The notes under the pieces are model-generated. The model was not told the DNA's origin. It ran no database searches and saw only the letters and a list, made by a program, of their open reading frames with translations. Positions 1-8,397 of a DNA stretch of 47,469 bases are shown here, in pieces. The position numbers were made by a program, and so were the translations under genes. Within the stretch, counting starts at the first letter, position 1. Each line of letters opens with the position of its first letter. The DNA is taken from positions 60,072 through 107,540 of the forward strand of contig NZ_CH672406.1 in the NCBI RefSeq assembly GCF_000152885.1, in the 5' to 3' direction. The stretch is from Idiomarina baltica OS145. Lineage in GTDB: Bacteria; Pseudomonadota; Gammaproteobacteria; Enterobacterales; Alteromonadaceae.

Positions 1-32
1 GCCGGCGTTTGTATATTAATTTGCTGAGACAT
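1..32 (-). CDS. Possible 5' end of an unidentified gene, cut by the window edge
   Basis: An ATG directly follows the rmf stop codon (TAA then ATG) and the frame stays open for ten codons (MSQQINIQTP) to the window edge. I see no Shine-Dalgarno sequence, so any translation would depend on coupling to rmf. The peptide is too short to identify. It does not look like the start of FabA, which neighbours rmf in E. coli. It could be chance. Confidence 0.2.
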   Translation of the reverse strand, partial: MSQQINIQTP

Positions 33-209
33 TTAGCGGAACAAGCCGGTCCCCCTAGCCTCCATGGCATCTCGCCAACCGCCTAACCATTGAGACCTGA
101 AGTCGTCTTGGGTTTGATACGGACACTGATCCTTCGAGCGTCCTGATAATCCGGCTTTAAAGCCTTGAGTGTGGGCTCTTTCAAAGCGATCACGCTTCTG
201 TCTTTTCAT
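33..209 (-). CDS. rmf: Ribosome modulation factor RMF
   Basis: RMF drives dimerisation of 70S ribosomes into inactive 100S particles in stationary phase, working with hibernation-promoting factors. The reading frame encodes 58 residues starting MKRQKRDRFERAH and containing CPYQT near residue 29 and SQWLGGWRDAM near 39-49. These match the E. coli protein (55 aa: MKRQKRDRLERAH, CPYQT, SQWLGGWREAM) almost residue for residue. The protein is highly basic and has no membrane segment. The ATG at 209 is preceded by an AAAGGGG ribosome binding site. The gene is short and easily missed by ORF finders. It is separated from the DUF3466 gene upstream by a terminator hairpin at 317-373, so it is probably transcribed on its own, as expected for a growth-phase-controlled gene. 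Identification is by family recognition and is secure. Confidence 0.95.
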   Translation of the reverse strand: MKRQKRDRFERAHTQGFKAGLSGRSKDQCPYQTQDDFRSQWLGGWRDAMEARGTGLFR

Positions 210-259
210 AAAACTACCCCTTTTTCACTTTCTTATTCGGTTGTGATTATCAAAAGAGC

Positions 260-273
260 GCATTAACTAATGC
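260..273. repeat. Inverted repeat in the rmf leader
   Basis: Perfect 6-bp arms GCATTA and TAATGC flank a 2-base centre. It lies about 50 bases before the rmf start codon and downstream of the candidate rmf promoter. It could be an operator or a small mRNA hairpin. I do not recognise the binding protein. Confidence 0.4.
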
Positions 274-284
274 CCTCCCTATAA

Positions 285-312
285 TTGATAACGCGAAACC
301 AGGATAGTTCAA
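285..312 (-). promoter_or_regulatory. Candidate rmf promoter
   Basis: On the minus strand a -35 TTGAAC (307-312) is followed after 16 bases by TATCAA (285-290), giving a leader of roughly 70 bases before rmf. The -10 is imperfect. A GATAAT further downstream lacks a good -35. Confidence 0.3.
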
Positions 313-316
313 TGTG

Positions 317-374
317 AAAAAGTAACACAGCCTACTTGAAAAAACTTAACAAGTTGAAACTGTGTTACTTTTTT
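317..374. terminator. Terminator hairpin between the DUF3466 gene and rmf
   Basis: A 14-bp perfect stem (317-330 with 360-373) encloses a 29-base loop that itself contains a smaller inverted repeat (ACTTG/CAAGT). The stem ends in T runs on both strands, five T on the minus strand and six on the plus strand. On the minus strand it would end the rlmKL-uup-DUF3466 transcript before rmf. The long loop makes it an unusual terminator. Confidence 0.65.
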
Positions 375-386
375 ATGATATTTTCG

Positions 387-2111
387 TTATGATTTTTTGA
401 TATTTTTTAGCTGACGACGGCGCGAAAGTGTAATAAAGAAACCGAGTAGCGATAATCCCGCTAGCGGGAAGCCGCCAAAACTAGCGCCACTACGCTCTAC
501 TTTATTCTCTTCTTCACGACAGTTGTTCAACTCACCTTCGATCGGATCCATCTTTATAGTAACTGAAACCTGGCGGGTTTGAGTGTTCCCTTCACCATCA
601 ACGTACTCTTCAGTTTTAAGTGCCGAAGCGACGACCTCGCCAGAGTCTGTAATCGCGCGTGCGTCGACTATAAAGTACGGGCTGTCACACGCAATGGCAT
701 CGTTAAGGTTAATGAACTCAGCGTTTTCGGCAGCTGTATCGTACACGAACCCAACCCGGCGACGCGATGACGATAGCGAAGGCTCGATCTCTCCTGTACC
801 GACCACTACGCCATTATTATTAATATCACTGGGCACCGTTGACGACCCTTCAAAGAAACCCGGTAACGTTTCGAGCGTGGCGCTATCCACGTCATAGTAA
901 AAGCCGGTGTTTCTCAAATTTGCGGCGCGTGTTGAAGTTAAATAGCCGACAACGCGATTGTTGTCGTTTATCGCATTCGCAGAGCCCCAATAATATTCAT
1001 CACTCTCAGTGACTGGAATAGCTTCGCCATCAATAAAAATGGCTGGCATGCGAATGGGACCACGACTAGGGTGATAAGTGAAACTCTGACCAACAGCGAT
1101 ACCATTATTGTTGACAGCAAACGCGTAGCTTGAGAAGTCAGATTGATCGTCTTCGCGGCGCTCCGCAAGCGTGCCTAGTTCAGTGGATGAAATCACTTCA
1201 CCGTTTGCATCTAACTGCCACAAAAAACCACGAATATCGTAAATCGAACGCCGTGAGGCGTAATTTGAACGACTGTAGAATAAAATCGGCGCAATGTTAT
1301 TCGCTGTAGCGTTGTGCAAGTCTATCCACAGCTCAGAGGCACACACTTCCAACGGTCGTGTTTGTATCGCATCGCTATCTTCGGCAGGTGTACAGTTGTC
1401 GATAGTCGTGGTCGCGCCAGGGCTTAGACCAATACTGGCATAGCCTGCAGCTAGTCCGCTATCATTTACGTCCATCAATGCGCTCTCGCCACCCAATACA
1501 GATTGGTCAGGTGGCGCGATGGTGGTCGTCTGGCCATCTTGATACCAAACACCTCGAGAAATAAAATCTCGCACATAGTATGTGCGCGTGACATCTTCAT
1601 CATCCGCATTTTTATACGTGAACTCGACCGGTTTATAAGCACCGTACCCCATCCCCACAGCGGTATTCGCAGCGTTGATACTGTTTAAGTGCGTTATTGT
1701 GGAGACATCATCAGGTTGATCAAAGAAAGACACTGACTGGGTCACACCGTCATACATAAACGCTTGATACGGCGCAATCGACTTTTGCAGAAAGTTATTG
1801 TTTACGTTAGCGGCCAACGCGTTGACGATGTAATCATATTGAGCAGGCGTCAATTCAGTCACCTCTTCAATATCTGTAATACCCAAAGCCGCAAGCTGCG
1901 TCGCAGTTAATTGGCTTAAATCGATGTCAACATTGGTCTGAAAACTTGAGACACCAACGATGAATCCTTGCTCGTTTAAGTCACGCGGAAAGCTATTACG
2001 AAAGTTATCCGCCGTTGCAATTTCTTCAATTGAGAACGTATCCGCGCTTGCCGTAACACTGCAACCTGCTAATACACTCGCTACCAATAAATGCTTAGAA
2101 AATGGTTTCAT
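387..2111 (-). CDS. DUF3466 family exported protein
   Basis: This is an uncharacterised surface or periplasmic protein family of Alteromonadales and Vibrionales. The 574-residue product has an N-terminal signal. Residues LAGC at 14-17 resemble a lipobox, and ASA about 6 residues later is a plausible signal peptidase I site, so secretion is clear but lipidation is not. The body has repeated short blocks built around INxxGxxVG (for example INAANTAVG, VNNNGIAVG, INDNNRVVG, INNNGVVVG), typical of this family's beta-rich repeats. The C-terminus has a Gly/Ser-rich stretch, a hydrophobic segment and an RRR cluster, like a tripartite sorting tail. The frame can start at GTG 2114, but ATG 2111 fits the signal peptide better. 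It starts 5 bases after the uup stop, so it is the last gene of that row. Family assignment is good; function is unknown. Confidence 0.8.
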   Translation of the reverse strand: MKPFSKHLLVASVLAGCSVTASADTFSIEEIATADNFRNSFPRDLNEQGFIVGVSSFQTNVDIDLSQLTATQLAALGITDIEEVTELTPAQYDYIVNALAANVNNNFLQKSIAPYQAFMYDGVTQSVSFFDQPDDVSTITHLNSINAANTAVGMGYGAYKPVEFTYKNADDEDVTRTYYVRDFISRGVWYQDGQTTTIAPPDQSVLGGESALMDVNDSGLAAGYASIGLSPGATTTIDNCTPAEDSDAIQTRPLEVCASELWIDLHNATANNIAPILFYSRSNYASRRSIYDIRGFLWQLDANGEVISSTELGTLAERREDDQSDFSSYAFAVNNNGIAVGQSFTYHPSRGPIRMPAIFIDGEAIPVTESDEYYWGSANAINDNNRVVGYLTSTRAANLRNTGFYYDVDSATLETLPGFFEGSSTVPSDINNNGVVVGTGEIEPSLSSSRRRVGFVYDTAAENAEFINLNDAIACDSPYFIVDARAITDSGEVVASALKTEEYVDGEGNTQTRQVSVTIKMDPIEGELNNCREEENKVERSGASFGGFPLAGLSLLGFFITLSRRRQLKNIKKS

Positions 2112-2116
2112 CACGA

Positions 2117-4039
2117 TTAACTACTCTGTTTTGATAAATTTTCGAGTTCTTCCCAACGCTCTAAGTAGCTCATTAACTGCTCCTCTAGAGCGCCCGCTTG
2201 CTCCATCACGGGCTGCGTGATATCAATGGGTTGAGAGAAAAACTCCGGTTCGTTCATTTGTTGCTGCAAGGTTTCGATGTCACTTTCTATCTTTTCTATT
2301 GCTGCAGGCAACTCATCGAGTTCACGTTGTAACTTGTAGGATAACTTTTTCTGCTTTGTTACTGAACCCTTGTTATTACTTTGTTCTGAAGACGGCTTCT
2401 CTGACTCTTTAGACGCTGATTTTGTTCCATCATTGGGCAAACTTTTACGAGCGAGATAATGCTCAATTTCAGAGAATCCCCCGAAAATCTCGGTGATCTG
2501 ACCTTCACCCTCAAATAACAAAACGGAGGTCGCCGTATTATCCACGAATTCACGGTCGTGACTTACTAATAAGACAGTGCCTTCGTAATCCGCAATAATC
2601 TGTTCGAGTAACTCTAAGGTCTCTATATCAAGATCATTAGTCGGCTCATCGAGTACTAAAATATTGCTTGGTTTTAGCAATATTTTAGCCAGCAAGGCAC
2701 GGTTGCGTTCACCACCAGATAAGGCGCGTACCGGAGTCCTTGATTGTTTGGGACTAAATAAGAAGTCTTGCAAATAACTGAGAATATGACGTGGACGACC
2801 TTGAAACACAATGTCCTGCTTGCCATCGCCCACGTTGTCCATCACCGACTTTTCAGGATCAAGTTGGGAGCGGTGCTGATCAAAGTACGCGACTTCCAGA
2901 TTTGTACCGAGCTTAATATTTCCCGCATCAACGGCTTGTTCGCCCAAAATAACTTTAATCAGCGTACTCTTACCACAACCGTTAGGTCCCACAAGCGCCA
3001 CTTTATCGCCGCGCTGTAGCAGTAAGTCAAGATCACGAATGATCGGTTTATCAAAGCTCAGTTCAACATGTTCGCCCTCAAACACGCGCTTGCCAGACCG
3101 CTGCGCTTGATTGACCTGCATCTTGGCATTACCTTGCAACTCACGTCGCTGCGCACGCTCCTTACGCAATTGCTGTAGAGCCCGAACGCGTCCCTCATTA
3201 CGAGTTCTACGTGCTTTAATTCCTTGGCGAATCCAGGTTTCTTCTGCCGCAAGCTTTTTATCAAACTCAGCGTTTTGTGATTGCTCAACTTCTAGCAACT
3301 CCTGCTTTTTCGTGACATAGCTGTCATAGTTACCTGGAAATGAAGTTAAAGCGCCGCGATCCAAATCAACGATTCGTGTCGCAAGTTTACGAATAAAGGC
3401 ACGGTCGTGACTAATAAATAAAATCGCACCGTTAAATTGCAGTAATTGCTCTTCTAACCACTGCACCATTTCGACATCCAGATGGTTAGTCGGCTCGTCA
3501 AGTAGCAACACATCGGGATCAACGACGAGCGCACGCGCGAGTGCAACACGACGCAACCAGCCGCCCGATAATTGCGACATCGATACGTCGGCAGGCAGAC
3601 TTAAGCGCGTTAAAACCTGCTCGATACGAGTCGCAAATTGCCAGCCGTTCTTTGCATCGATCTGTGTTTGCAGACTATCGAGCGCTTTCATCATTTCATC
3701 ACTCGGATCGTCTGCAATCATATTTGATAAACGATGAAACTCGTTTAATTTCTCGCCCACATCGGCTAACGCCTGAGCCACATAATCATAAACCGACATT
3801 TCGAGTTGCGCGGGCGGGTCTTGAGGCAACCGGGTGACTATCGTATCTCCCACATACTGAACTTGACCATCGTCTAAGTGAATTTCTTGATCGATGACCT
3901 TAAGAAGCGTCGACTTACCCGCGCCATTGCGTCCGACCAAACAGACTCGCTCACCGGCCTCTAAAATAAACTCAGCATGATCCAGAATTGCATCAGCGCC
4001 AAAAGCCAGCTGTGCATCCTGAACGCGTATCAAACTCAT
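2117..4039 (-). CDS. uup: ABC-F ATPase Uup
   Basis: Uup is a cytoplasmic ABC-F protein without membrane domains. It acts on ribosomes, and in E. coli its loss raises precise excision of transposons. The 640-residue product has two ATPase cassettes: Walker A GRNGAGKST (36-44) with LSGGW signature and LLLDEPTNHLD in the first, and GPNGCGKST, LSGGE and LVLDEPTNDLD in the second. A charged linker with many Arg/Lys joins the cassettes. The last 80 residues or so form a predicted coiled coil, as in E. coli Uup (635 aa), where this region binds nucleic acid. The start overlaps the glutaredoxin stop in an ATGA, so translation is probably coupled. In E. coli uup also follows rlmKL, supporting the assignment. 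Confidence 0.93.
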   Translation of the reverse strand: MSLIRVQDAQLAFGADAILDHAEFILEAGERVCLVGRNGAGKSTLLKVIDQEIHLDDGQVQYVGDTIVTRLPQDPPAQLEMSVYDYVAQALADVGEKLNEFHRLSNMIADDPSDEMMKALDSLQTQIDAKNGWQFATRIEQVLTRLSLPADVSMSQLSGGWLRRVALARALVVDPDVLLLDEPTNHLDVEMVQWLEEQLLQFNGAILFISHDRAFIRKLATRIVDLDRGALTSFPGNYDSYVTKKQELLEVEQSQNAEFDKKLAAEETWIRQGIKARRTRNEGRVRALQQLRKERAQRRELQGNAKMQVNQAQRSGKRVFEGEHVELSFDKPIIRDLDLLLQRGDKVALVGPNGCGKSTLIKVILGEQAVDAGNIKLGTNLEVAYFDQHRSQLDPEKSVMDNVGDGKQDIVFQGRPRHILSYLQDFLFSPKQSRTPVRALSGGERNRALLAKILLKPSNILVLDEPTNDLDIETLELLEQIIADYEGTVLLVSHDREFVDNTATSVLLFEGEGQITEIFGGFSEIEHYLARKSLPNDGTKSASKESEKPSSEQSNNKGSVTKQKKLSYKLQRELDELPAAIEKIESDIETLQQQMNEPEFFSQPIDITQPVMEQAGALEEQLMSYLERWEELENLSKQSS

Positions 4040-4266
4040 GATTCAATAAACTCCTTTGCCTTTTGAGCATCAAAAGGCCAACGCAGCTCGTTATCATTGG
4101 CATCAACTAACACCGGAACGAGCCAACCATATTCTTTTTGCAATCTTTCATCCGAACAAATATCGACAACACTCAATTCAATCGACTCATCTAAATCTAT
4201 TTGATTGAGCAGCAGTAACGCCTCTTTACACAGAGGACAATGTGGCTTAGTTAATAAATAAAACAC
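4036..4266 (-). CDS. Small glutaredoxin-like protein (DUF836 family)
   Basis: This 76-residue thioredoxin-fold protein has a CPLC redox pair at residues 10-13 and a probable cis-proline in WLVPVLVD near residue 50. The family is placed with glutaredoxins, but its substrate is not known. The start is GTG at 4266, 8 bases after the rlmKL stop, with AGGTGG just upstream. The end overlaps the uup ATG. The same insertion of a small glutaredoxin between rlmKL and uup is known from other Alteromonadales and Vibrionales. Confidence 0.85.
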   Translation of the reverse strand: MFYLLTKPHCPLCKEALLLLNQIDLDESIELSVVDICSDERLQKEYGWLVPVLVDANDNELRWPFDAQKAKEFIES

Positions 4267-4274
4267 ATTTCCAC

Positions 4275-6404
4275 CTAGTACTCTTTACTAATAATGAAGT
4301 AGTGATGAATCCCTTTATGACGTTTAAAATCTTCAGGGATAGAGGCCTCAGTTTGGTTATTTACCGAATAACCCGCCTTCTCTAAACCCGCTTCATCAAT
4401 TTTAAACTTCTTGCGGTTGTTAGAGAATAAGATCACGCCGCCCTCGTTCAGCAGTCGTCCAGCCGTTTTAATTAAGCCAACATGATCGCGCTGAATGTCC
4501 AGCGTACCCGTCATGCGTTTTGAGTTACTAAATGTTGGGGGATCGATAAAAATGACGTCGTAACGTCTGTCGTCGCGTTGATCACGCATCCAAGTAAAAC
4601 AATCGGCTTGAATAAACTCGTATTGACGACCACGCAACCCATTCAAATGAAAATTACGCTCACCCCAAGCAAGGTACGTTTTCGACATATCGACCGACGT
4701 GACCGAATGCGCACCGCCCAACGCCGCTTGCACTGAAGCGGTACAGGTGTAACTAAATAAGTTCAGAACATCGAGATCTTCGCACTTATCAAACAGCTCT
4801 TTGCGAACCAAGCGATGGTCGAGGAATAAGCCAGTATCGAGATAGTCGGTCAGATTAACCTCAAACTCGGCGCCATATTCCTGCACGTTGAAAATAACGC
4901 TATCTTGTTTCTGACGATTGCGACGCTCGTATTGCTCTTGCCCTTTCTGCCGTTTACGCACCTTTAATACAATGTGGCTTGAATCAAACGGCAAAGTCTC
5001 AGCAACCATTTCCACTAAGTGCCAAAGACGATCGGTAGCAACCCCATCAGGAATAGTTTTGGGGGGCGCATACTCTTGTATTACTAAGTGATCGCCATAG
5101 ATATCAATCGCCGCATTATATTCCGGTAAGTCGGCATCATAAACACGCCATGCTTCGAGCCCTTCTTTACGCGCCCACTTGCTAAGTTTTGAATAATTCT
5201 TTTTAAGCCTGTTAGACAAGTCTTCAGATTGACTTTCTGTAAATTCAACTTGCTCTTTAGTGAGATCGAATAGCGCCAATGTGGTGGCGATCGGACCATT
5301 CATAAACGCATATTTTTTATGACTACGCAGTTTTAGACGTTTTAATAATGTCTCGTCGCCAGCAAGAAGTCCTATTTGCCAGCCTAAGAAAGACTGTTTT
5401 AACCGACGGCCCAAACGGCGGTATAGTAACAGCGTTTCGACTTCTTCACCGAGGCGTTCACCATAAGGCGGGTTTGCAATCAGAAGACCCTGATCAGCGG
5501 GTGCCTGCATATCAAGCACATCGGATGTATCAAATTGAATAAATTGACCAAGCTGACAGCGGGCCGCATTTTCTTTCGCAATACCGATGAGTTTGGGGTT
5601 CATGTCACTGGCATAAAAACGCGCAGTCATCTTGTTGCGACCTTCCTTAAAGCGCTTTTCAGCGTTTTCAAGCACACTGTGCCAAACACTGCGGTCATGC
5701 CCTACCCATCGCAGGAAGCCCCAGTCGCGACGGTTTAGGCCCGGCGCTTGGTCGGCCGCTATCATGGCCGCTTCAATCACCAATGTGCCCGAACCACAGA
5801 ACGGGTCAAGGATAACAGGTTCATCGTGTTCTAATTGTTGATGAATTCCAGCACGTATGAGCACCGCGGCTGCCAGTGTTTCTCGTAGTGGCGCTTCACC
5901 TTGTTGTTTGCGATAACCTCGCTGATGCAGCCCACCTCCAGAGAAATCTAAAGACCAGATAAGTTCATTCTTGTGATAACGCGCGTTTACTCGAATATCA
6001 GGAACCTGTTTATCGACATTCGGGCGCTGTGCGTTACGACCCCGAAAAAAGTCAATAATACCGTCCTTAACGACCTGGGCACCAAACTGCGTGTTACGTA
6101 TCTCATCATTGGTGCCATGAAAGTCAACGACAAAGCTATGTGTATCACGCATGACCTGTGTCCAATCGAAGACACTAATCGCCTGCTGAATCTGTTCTGC
6201 GTTGAGTGTTTCAGCGCGGCCTAACTCGACGAGCACACGACTGGCTAAACGCGACCATAGAGCAATGGTGTACGCAAGCTTTAAGTCTGCATCGACATAG
6301 CACCCCGCCTGAGTCACAGTAATTGATTTGGCACCTAGCCCCTGCAACTCATTCTCTAATAATTGTTCCATGCCTTTTGCGCACGATACAAATAAACGCA
6401 ACAT
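4275..6404 (-). CDS. rlmL: Fused 23S rRNA methyltransferase RlmKL
   Basis: The enzyme makes m2G2445 (RlmL half) and m7G2069 (RlmK half) in 23S rRNA, using S-adenosylmethionine. The 709 residues match the E. coli length (702). The order is an N-terminal THUMP domain (about 45-155), the RlmL methyltransferase with DPFCGSGTL at 200-208 and catalytic NPPYGER at 311-317, and a C-terminal RlmK methyltransferase with the SAM-binding segment around [18 protein letters not shown] and [11 protein letters not shown]. It is the first gene of the rlmKL-glutaredoxin-uup-DUF3466 row and has a good promoter 30 bases upstream. Confidence 0.95.
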   Translation of the reverse strand: MLRLFVSCAKGMEQLLENELQGLGAKSITVTQAGCYVDADLKLAYTIALWSRLASRVLVELGRAETLNAEQIQQAISVFDWTQVMRDTHSFVVDFHGTNDEIRNTQFGAQVVKDGIIDFFRGRNAQRPNVDKQVPDIRVNARYHKNELIWSLDFSGGGLHQRGYRKQQGEAPLRETLAAAVLIRAGIHQQLEHDEPVILDPFCGSGTLVIEAAMIAADQAPGLNRRDWGFLRWVGHDRSVWHSVLENAEKRFKEGRNKMTARFYASDMNPKLIGIAKENAARCQLGQFIQFDTSDVLDMQAPADQGLLIANPPYGERLGEEVETLLLYRRLGRRLKQSFLGWQIGLLAGDETLLKRLKLRSHKKYAFMNGPIATTLALFDLTKEQVEFTESQSEDLSNRLKKNYSKLSKWARKEGLEAWRVYDADLPEYNAAIDIYGDHLVIQEYAPPKTIPDGVATDRLWHLVEMVAETLPFDSSHIVLKVRKRQKGQEQYERRNRQKQDSVIFNVQEYGAEFEVNLTDYLDTGLFLDHRLVRKELFDKCEDLDVLNLFSYTCTASVQAALGGAHSVTSVDMSKTYLAWGERNFHLNGLRGRQYEFIQADCFTWMRDQRDDRRYDVIFIDPPTFSNSKRMTGTLDIQRDHVGLIKTAGRLLNEGGVILFSNNRKKFKIDEAGLEKAGYSVNNQTEASIPEDFKRHKGIHHYFIISKEY

Positions 6405-6433
6405 AGTTTATTCCATTCAGTAATTTGGCCGCG

Positions 6434-6462
6434 ATTATAGCGTTTCTCAATCAATGTGTCTT
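6434..6462 (-). promoter_or_regulatory. Promoter of the rlmKL row
   Basis: On the minus strand a consensus -10 TATAAT (6434-6439) lies 17 bases after AAGACA (6457-6462). Transcription would start about 20 bases before the rlmKL ATG. Confidence 0.6.
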
Positions 6463-6530
6463 TAAAACACTGTAAACTGAACAAAGGTTGTTCGGTATGT
6501 GTGTTTTTTATGCATTTGAACTGTATTTTA

Positions 6531-6552
6531 TTAAAAAGCGCTTGCGCAAGCG
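6531..6552 (-). terminator. Palindrome with T run, candidate terminator of the zapC transcript
   Basis: CGCTTGCGCAAGCG (6539-6552) is a perfect 14-bp palindrome. On the minus strand it forms a 5-bp stem with a GCGC tetraloop followed by CTTTTT, resembling a short intrinsic terminator. It would end transcripts reading leftward from zapC after they cross the tRNA gene in antisense. On the plus strand it overlaps the -35 box of the tRNA promoter, so it could instead be an operator. Confidence 0.4.
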
Positions 6553-6570
6553 GTGGGACATGTATATTAT
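6542..6570 (+). promoter_or_regulatory. Promoter of the initiator tRNA gene
   Basis: TTGCGC (6542-6547), a 17-base spacer and TATTAT (6565-6570) precede the tRNA by about 15 bases. The stretch after the -10 box (GCACCCC) is GC-rich, as is common in stringently controlled stable-RNA promoters. Confidence 0.65.
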
Positions 6571-6585
6571 GCACCCCACATCGGA

Positions 6586-6662
<77 letters not shown>

Positions 6663-6771
6663 AATCCGATGCCTTCAGTAAGCATTTATAGCTGTTACCA
6701 AGATCACATCTTCCATAAAAGTATTCTCGGCACACTATCGAAAGCACTCAATTGACTTCACGCGCAGTAAT

Positions 6772-7320
6772 TTATGCGAGCTGTTGGCTAGATAGCATTG
6801 TTTGACGCATTTCTAGGGTCGAGGGAAGCAACCGATTATGAAGCACTTTGATGACGTGATACTGTTTAATCGTTTTAATCGGTGACAATTTCATATCACC
6901 TGACAACAATAGACATGAAGCAAATTCATCATCACGGTCGATTATCAAGAATAAACCGTCATCAAAACCGCTATTCAATTCACAGATATGACGTTCGGGC
7001 GCCCATTCTTCAATGTTCGACTTTTGAAAATGCCAACTTTGAGGCATTTGCGGACACCCAAAACGAACAAATGCCGCTGCGCACAACGATGCCTCTTCGA
7101 CACTCGTACCTAAGTCATCTGTTGAGTAACCTTCTAATACATCGACAAAATTCTGTAAGAGAGTCAAATCTTCAACATTAAAAGGCGCAGAGCAAAAATC
7201 GACATTCACGAGTTGTTTGCCTTTATAAGGCAAACGGAAAGGTGCGCCATCCCCCGCCTGAATTGACAGTGGCTGAGCTTTATCGTCGTATAGCCAACAC
7301 ATGTGTTGATTAATTTCCAA
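6772..7320 (-). CDS. zapC: Cell division protein ZapC
   Basis: ZapC is a cytoplasmic FtsZ-ring stabiliser that bundles FtsZ filaments. Starting at TTG 7320 the product has 182 residues against 180 in E. coli. The block CPQMPQSWHF matches PQMPKSWHF of E. coli ZapC, and the N-terminal W-x-YDD and the C-terminal I-K-V-L-H-N-R-L stretch also align with it. The longer frame from 7383 would add residues with no counterpart. TTG 7320 has AAGGTG six bases upstream. It follows pyrD by 69 bases in the same orientation, an order conserved with E. coli (pyrD-zapC). Confidence 0.9.
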   Translation of the reverse strand: MEINQHMCWLYDDKAQPLSIQAGDGAPFRLPYKGKQLVNVDFCSAPFNVEDLTLLQNFVDVLEGYSTDDLGTSVEEASLCAAAFVRFGCPQMPQSWHFQKSNIEEWAPERHICELNSGFDDGLFLIIDRDDEFASCLLLSGDMKLSPIKTIKQYHVIKVLHNRLLPSTLEMRQTMLSSQQLA

Positions 7321-7389
7321 CTTGCACACCTTTATTATTATGAATGTTGTTATAAATTTGGCAAATAGATTACCCAAAGTCACCTAGTT

Positions 7390-8397
7390 TTACAAGTTAT
7401 TGACAATGTCCTTTACAAGCCTAGGTCCTTTGTAAATAAAACCGGTGTAAACCTGCACTAACGATGCGCCCGCCTCAAGCTTTTCTTTCGCGGCGCCTGC
7501 AGAATCGATGCCGCCTACTCCGATAATAGGAATTGACGAGTCCAACGCTGAACGTAACAGCCGAATAATACAGGTACTGCGATCACGCACTGGTTTGCCG
7601 CTCAAGCCACCCGCTTCATCCGCTAGTTCGCTATGCGAAACACCATCACGCGAAAGCGTTGTATTCGTTGCAATAACACCATCGATGCCCTGCTCGTTAA
7701 ACGCCTCAGCCATCATACGCACTTCTTCTGGGCTCAGATCAGGTGCGACTTTAACAACAAGCGGTACATACTTGCTATGCACTTTTGCTAGTTCTTTCTG
7801 CTCAGCTTTTAAGCCTGCTAGCAAACCATTTAAAGCATCGCCGTGTTGAAAATTGCGTAAGCCCGGTGTATTTGGCGAAGAAATATTGATGGTCACGTAA
7901 TCGGCATAACGATAAACCTGAGTTAGGCAGGCAACGTAGTCTTGTAAAGCATCTTGCTCTTCAGTGACTTTGTTTTTACCAATATTAATGCCCAGCACAC
8001 CTTTATAAGTACGTCGCTTGACCTGTTCAACCAACGCCTCGACACCGTCATTATTAAAACCCATGCGGTTAATAATGGCCTCATCATCAACCAACCGAAA
8101 CAGTCTTGGCTTTTCGTTGCCTGGCTGTGGTTTCGGCGTCACCGTACCCACTTCAATAAAACCAAAGCCCATCTGTCCAAATGCAGTCATGCAACGCGCA
8201 TTTTTATCGAGACCCGCTGCAAGACCGACAGGATTCGGAAACTCGATCCCCATCACGGTCACAGGCTTGGCCGGCAGACGTTGGCGCCACGCGAGTGACA
8301 ATGGCGTATTAGCAAACCGCCGAAGCATACCGAGCGTCCAGTCGTGAGAACGCTCGGCATCTTGGTTAAACAGCCATTTTCTGACCAGGTTATACAC
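7390..8397 (-). CDS. pyrD: Dihydroorotate dehydrogenase (quinone), class 2
   Basis: PyrD oxidises dihydroorotate to orotate in pyrimidine synthesis, passing electrons through FMN to membrane quinone. The 335-residue protein (E. coli 336) has an N-terminal membrane-binding helix, GLAAGLDKN near 58-66, NRMGFNN near 110-116, and [10 protein letters not shown] at 171-180, which holds the catalytic serine of class 2 enzymes. ATNTTLSR and GVGGI lie near the FMN phosphate. The start is GTG at 8397; its first base is the last base of the gdhB stop codon, so translation is very likely coupled to gdhB. Confidence 0.96.
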   Translation of the reverse strand: MYNLVRKWLFNQDAERSHDWTLGMLRRFANTPLSLAWRQRLPAKPVTVMGIEFPNPVGLAAGLDKNARCMTAFGQMGFGFIEVGTVTPKPQPGNEKPRLFRLVDDEAIINRMGFNNDGVEALVEQVKRRTYKGVLGINIGKNKVTEEQDALQDYVACLTQVYRYADYVTINISSPNTPGLRNFQHGDALNGLLAGLKAEQKELAKVHSKYVPLVVKVAPDLSPEEVRMMAEAFNEQGIDGVIATNTTLSRDGVSHSELADEAGGLSGKPVRDRSTCIIRLLRSALDSSIPIIGVGGIDSAGAAKEKLEAGASLVQVYTGFIYKGPRLVKDIVNNL

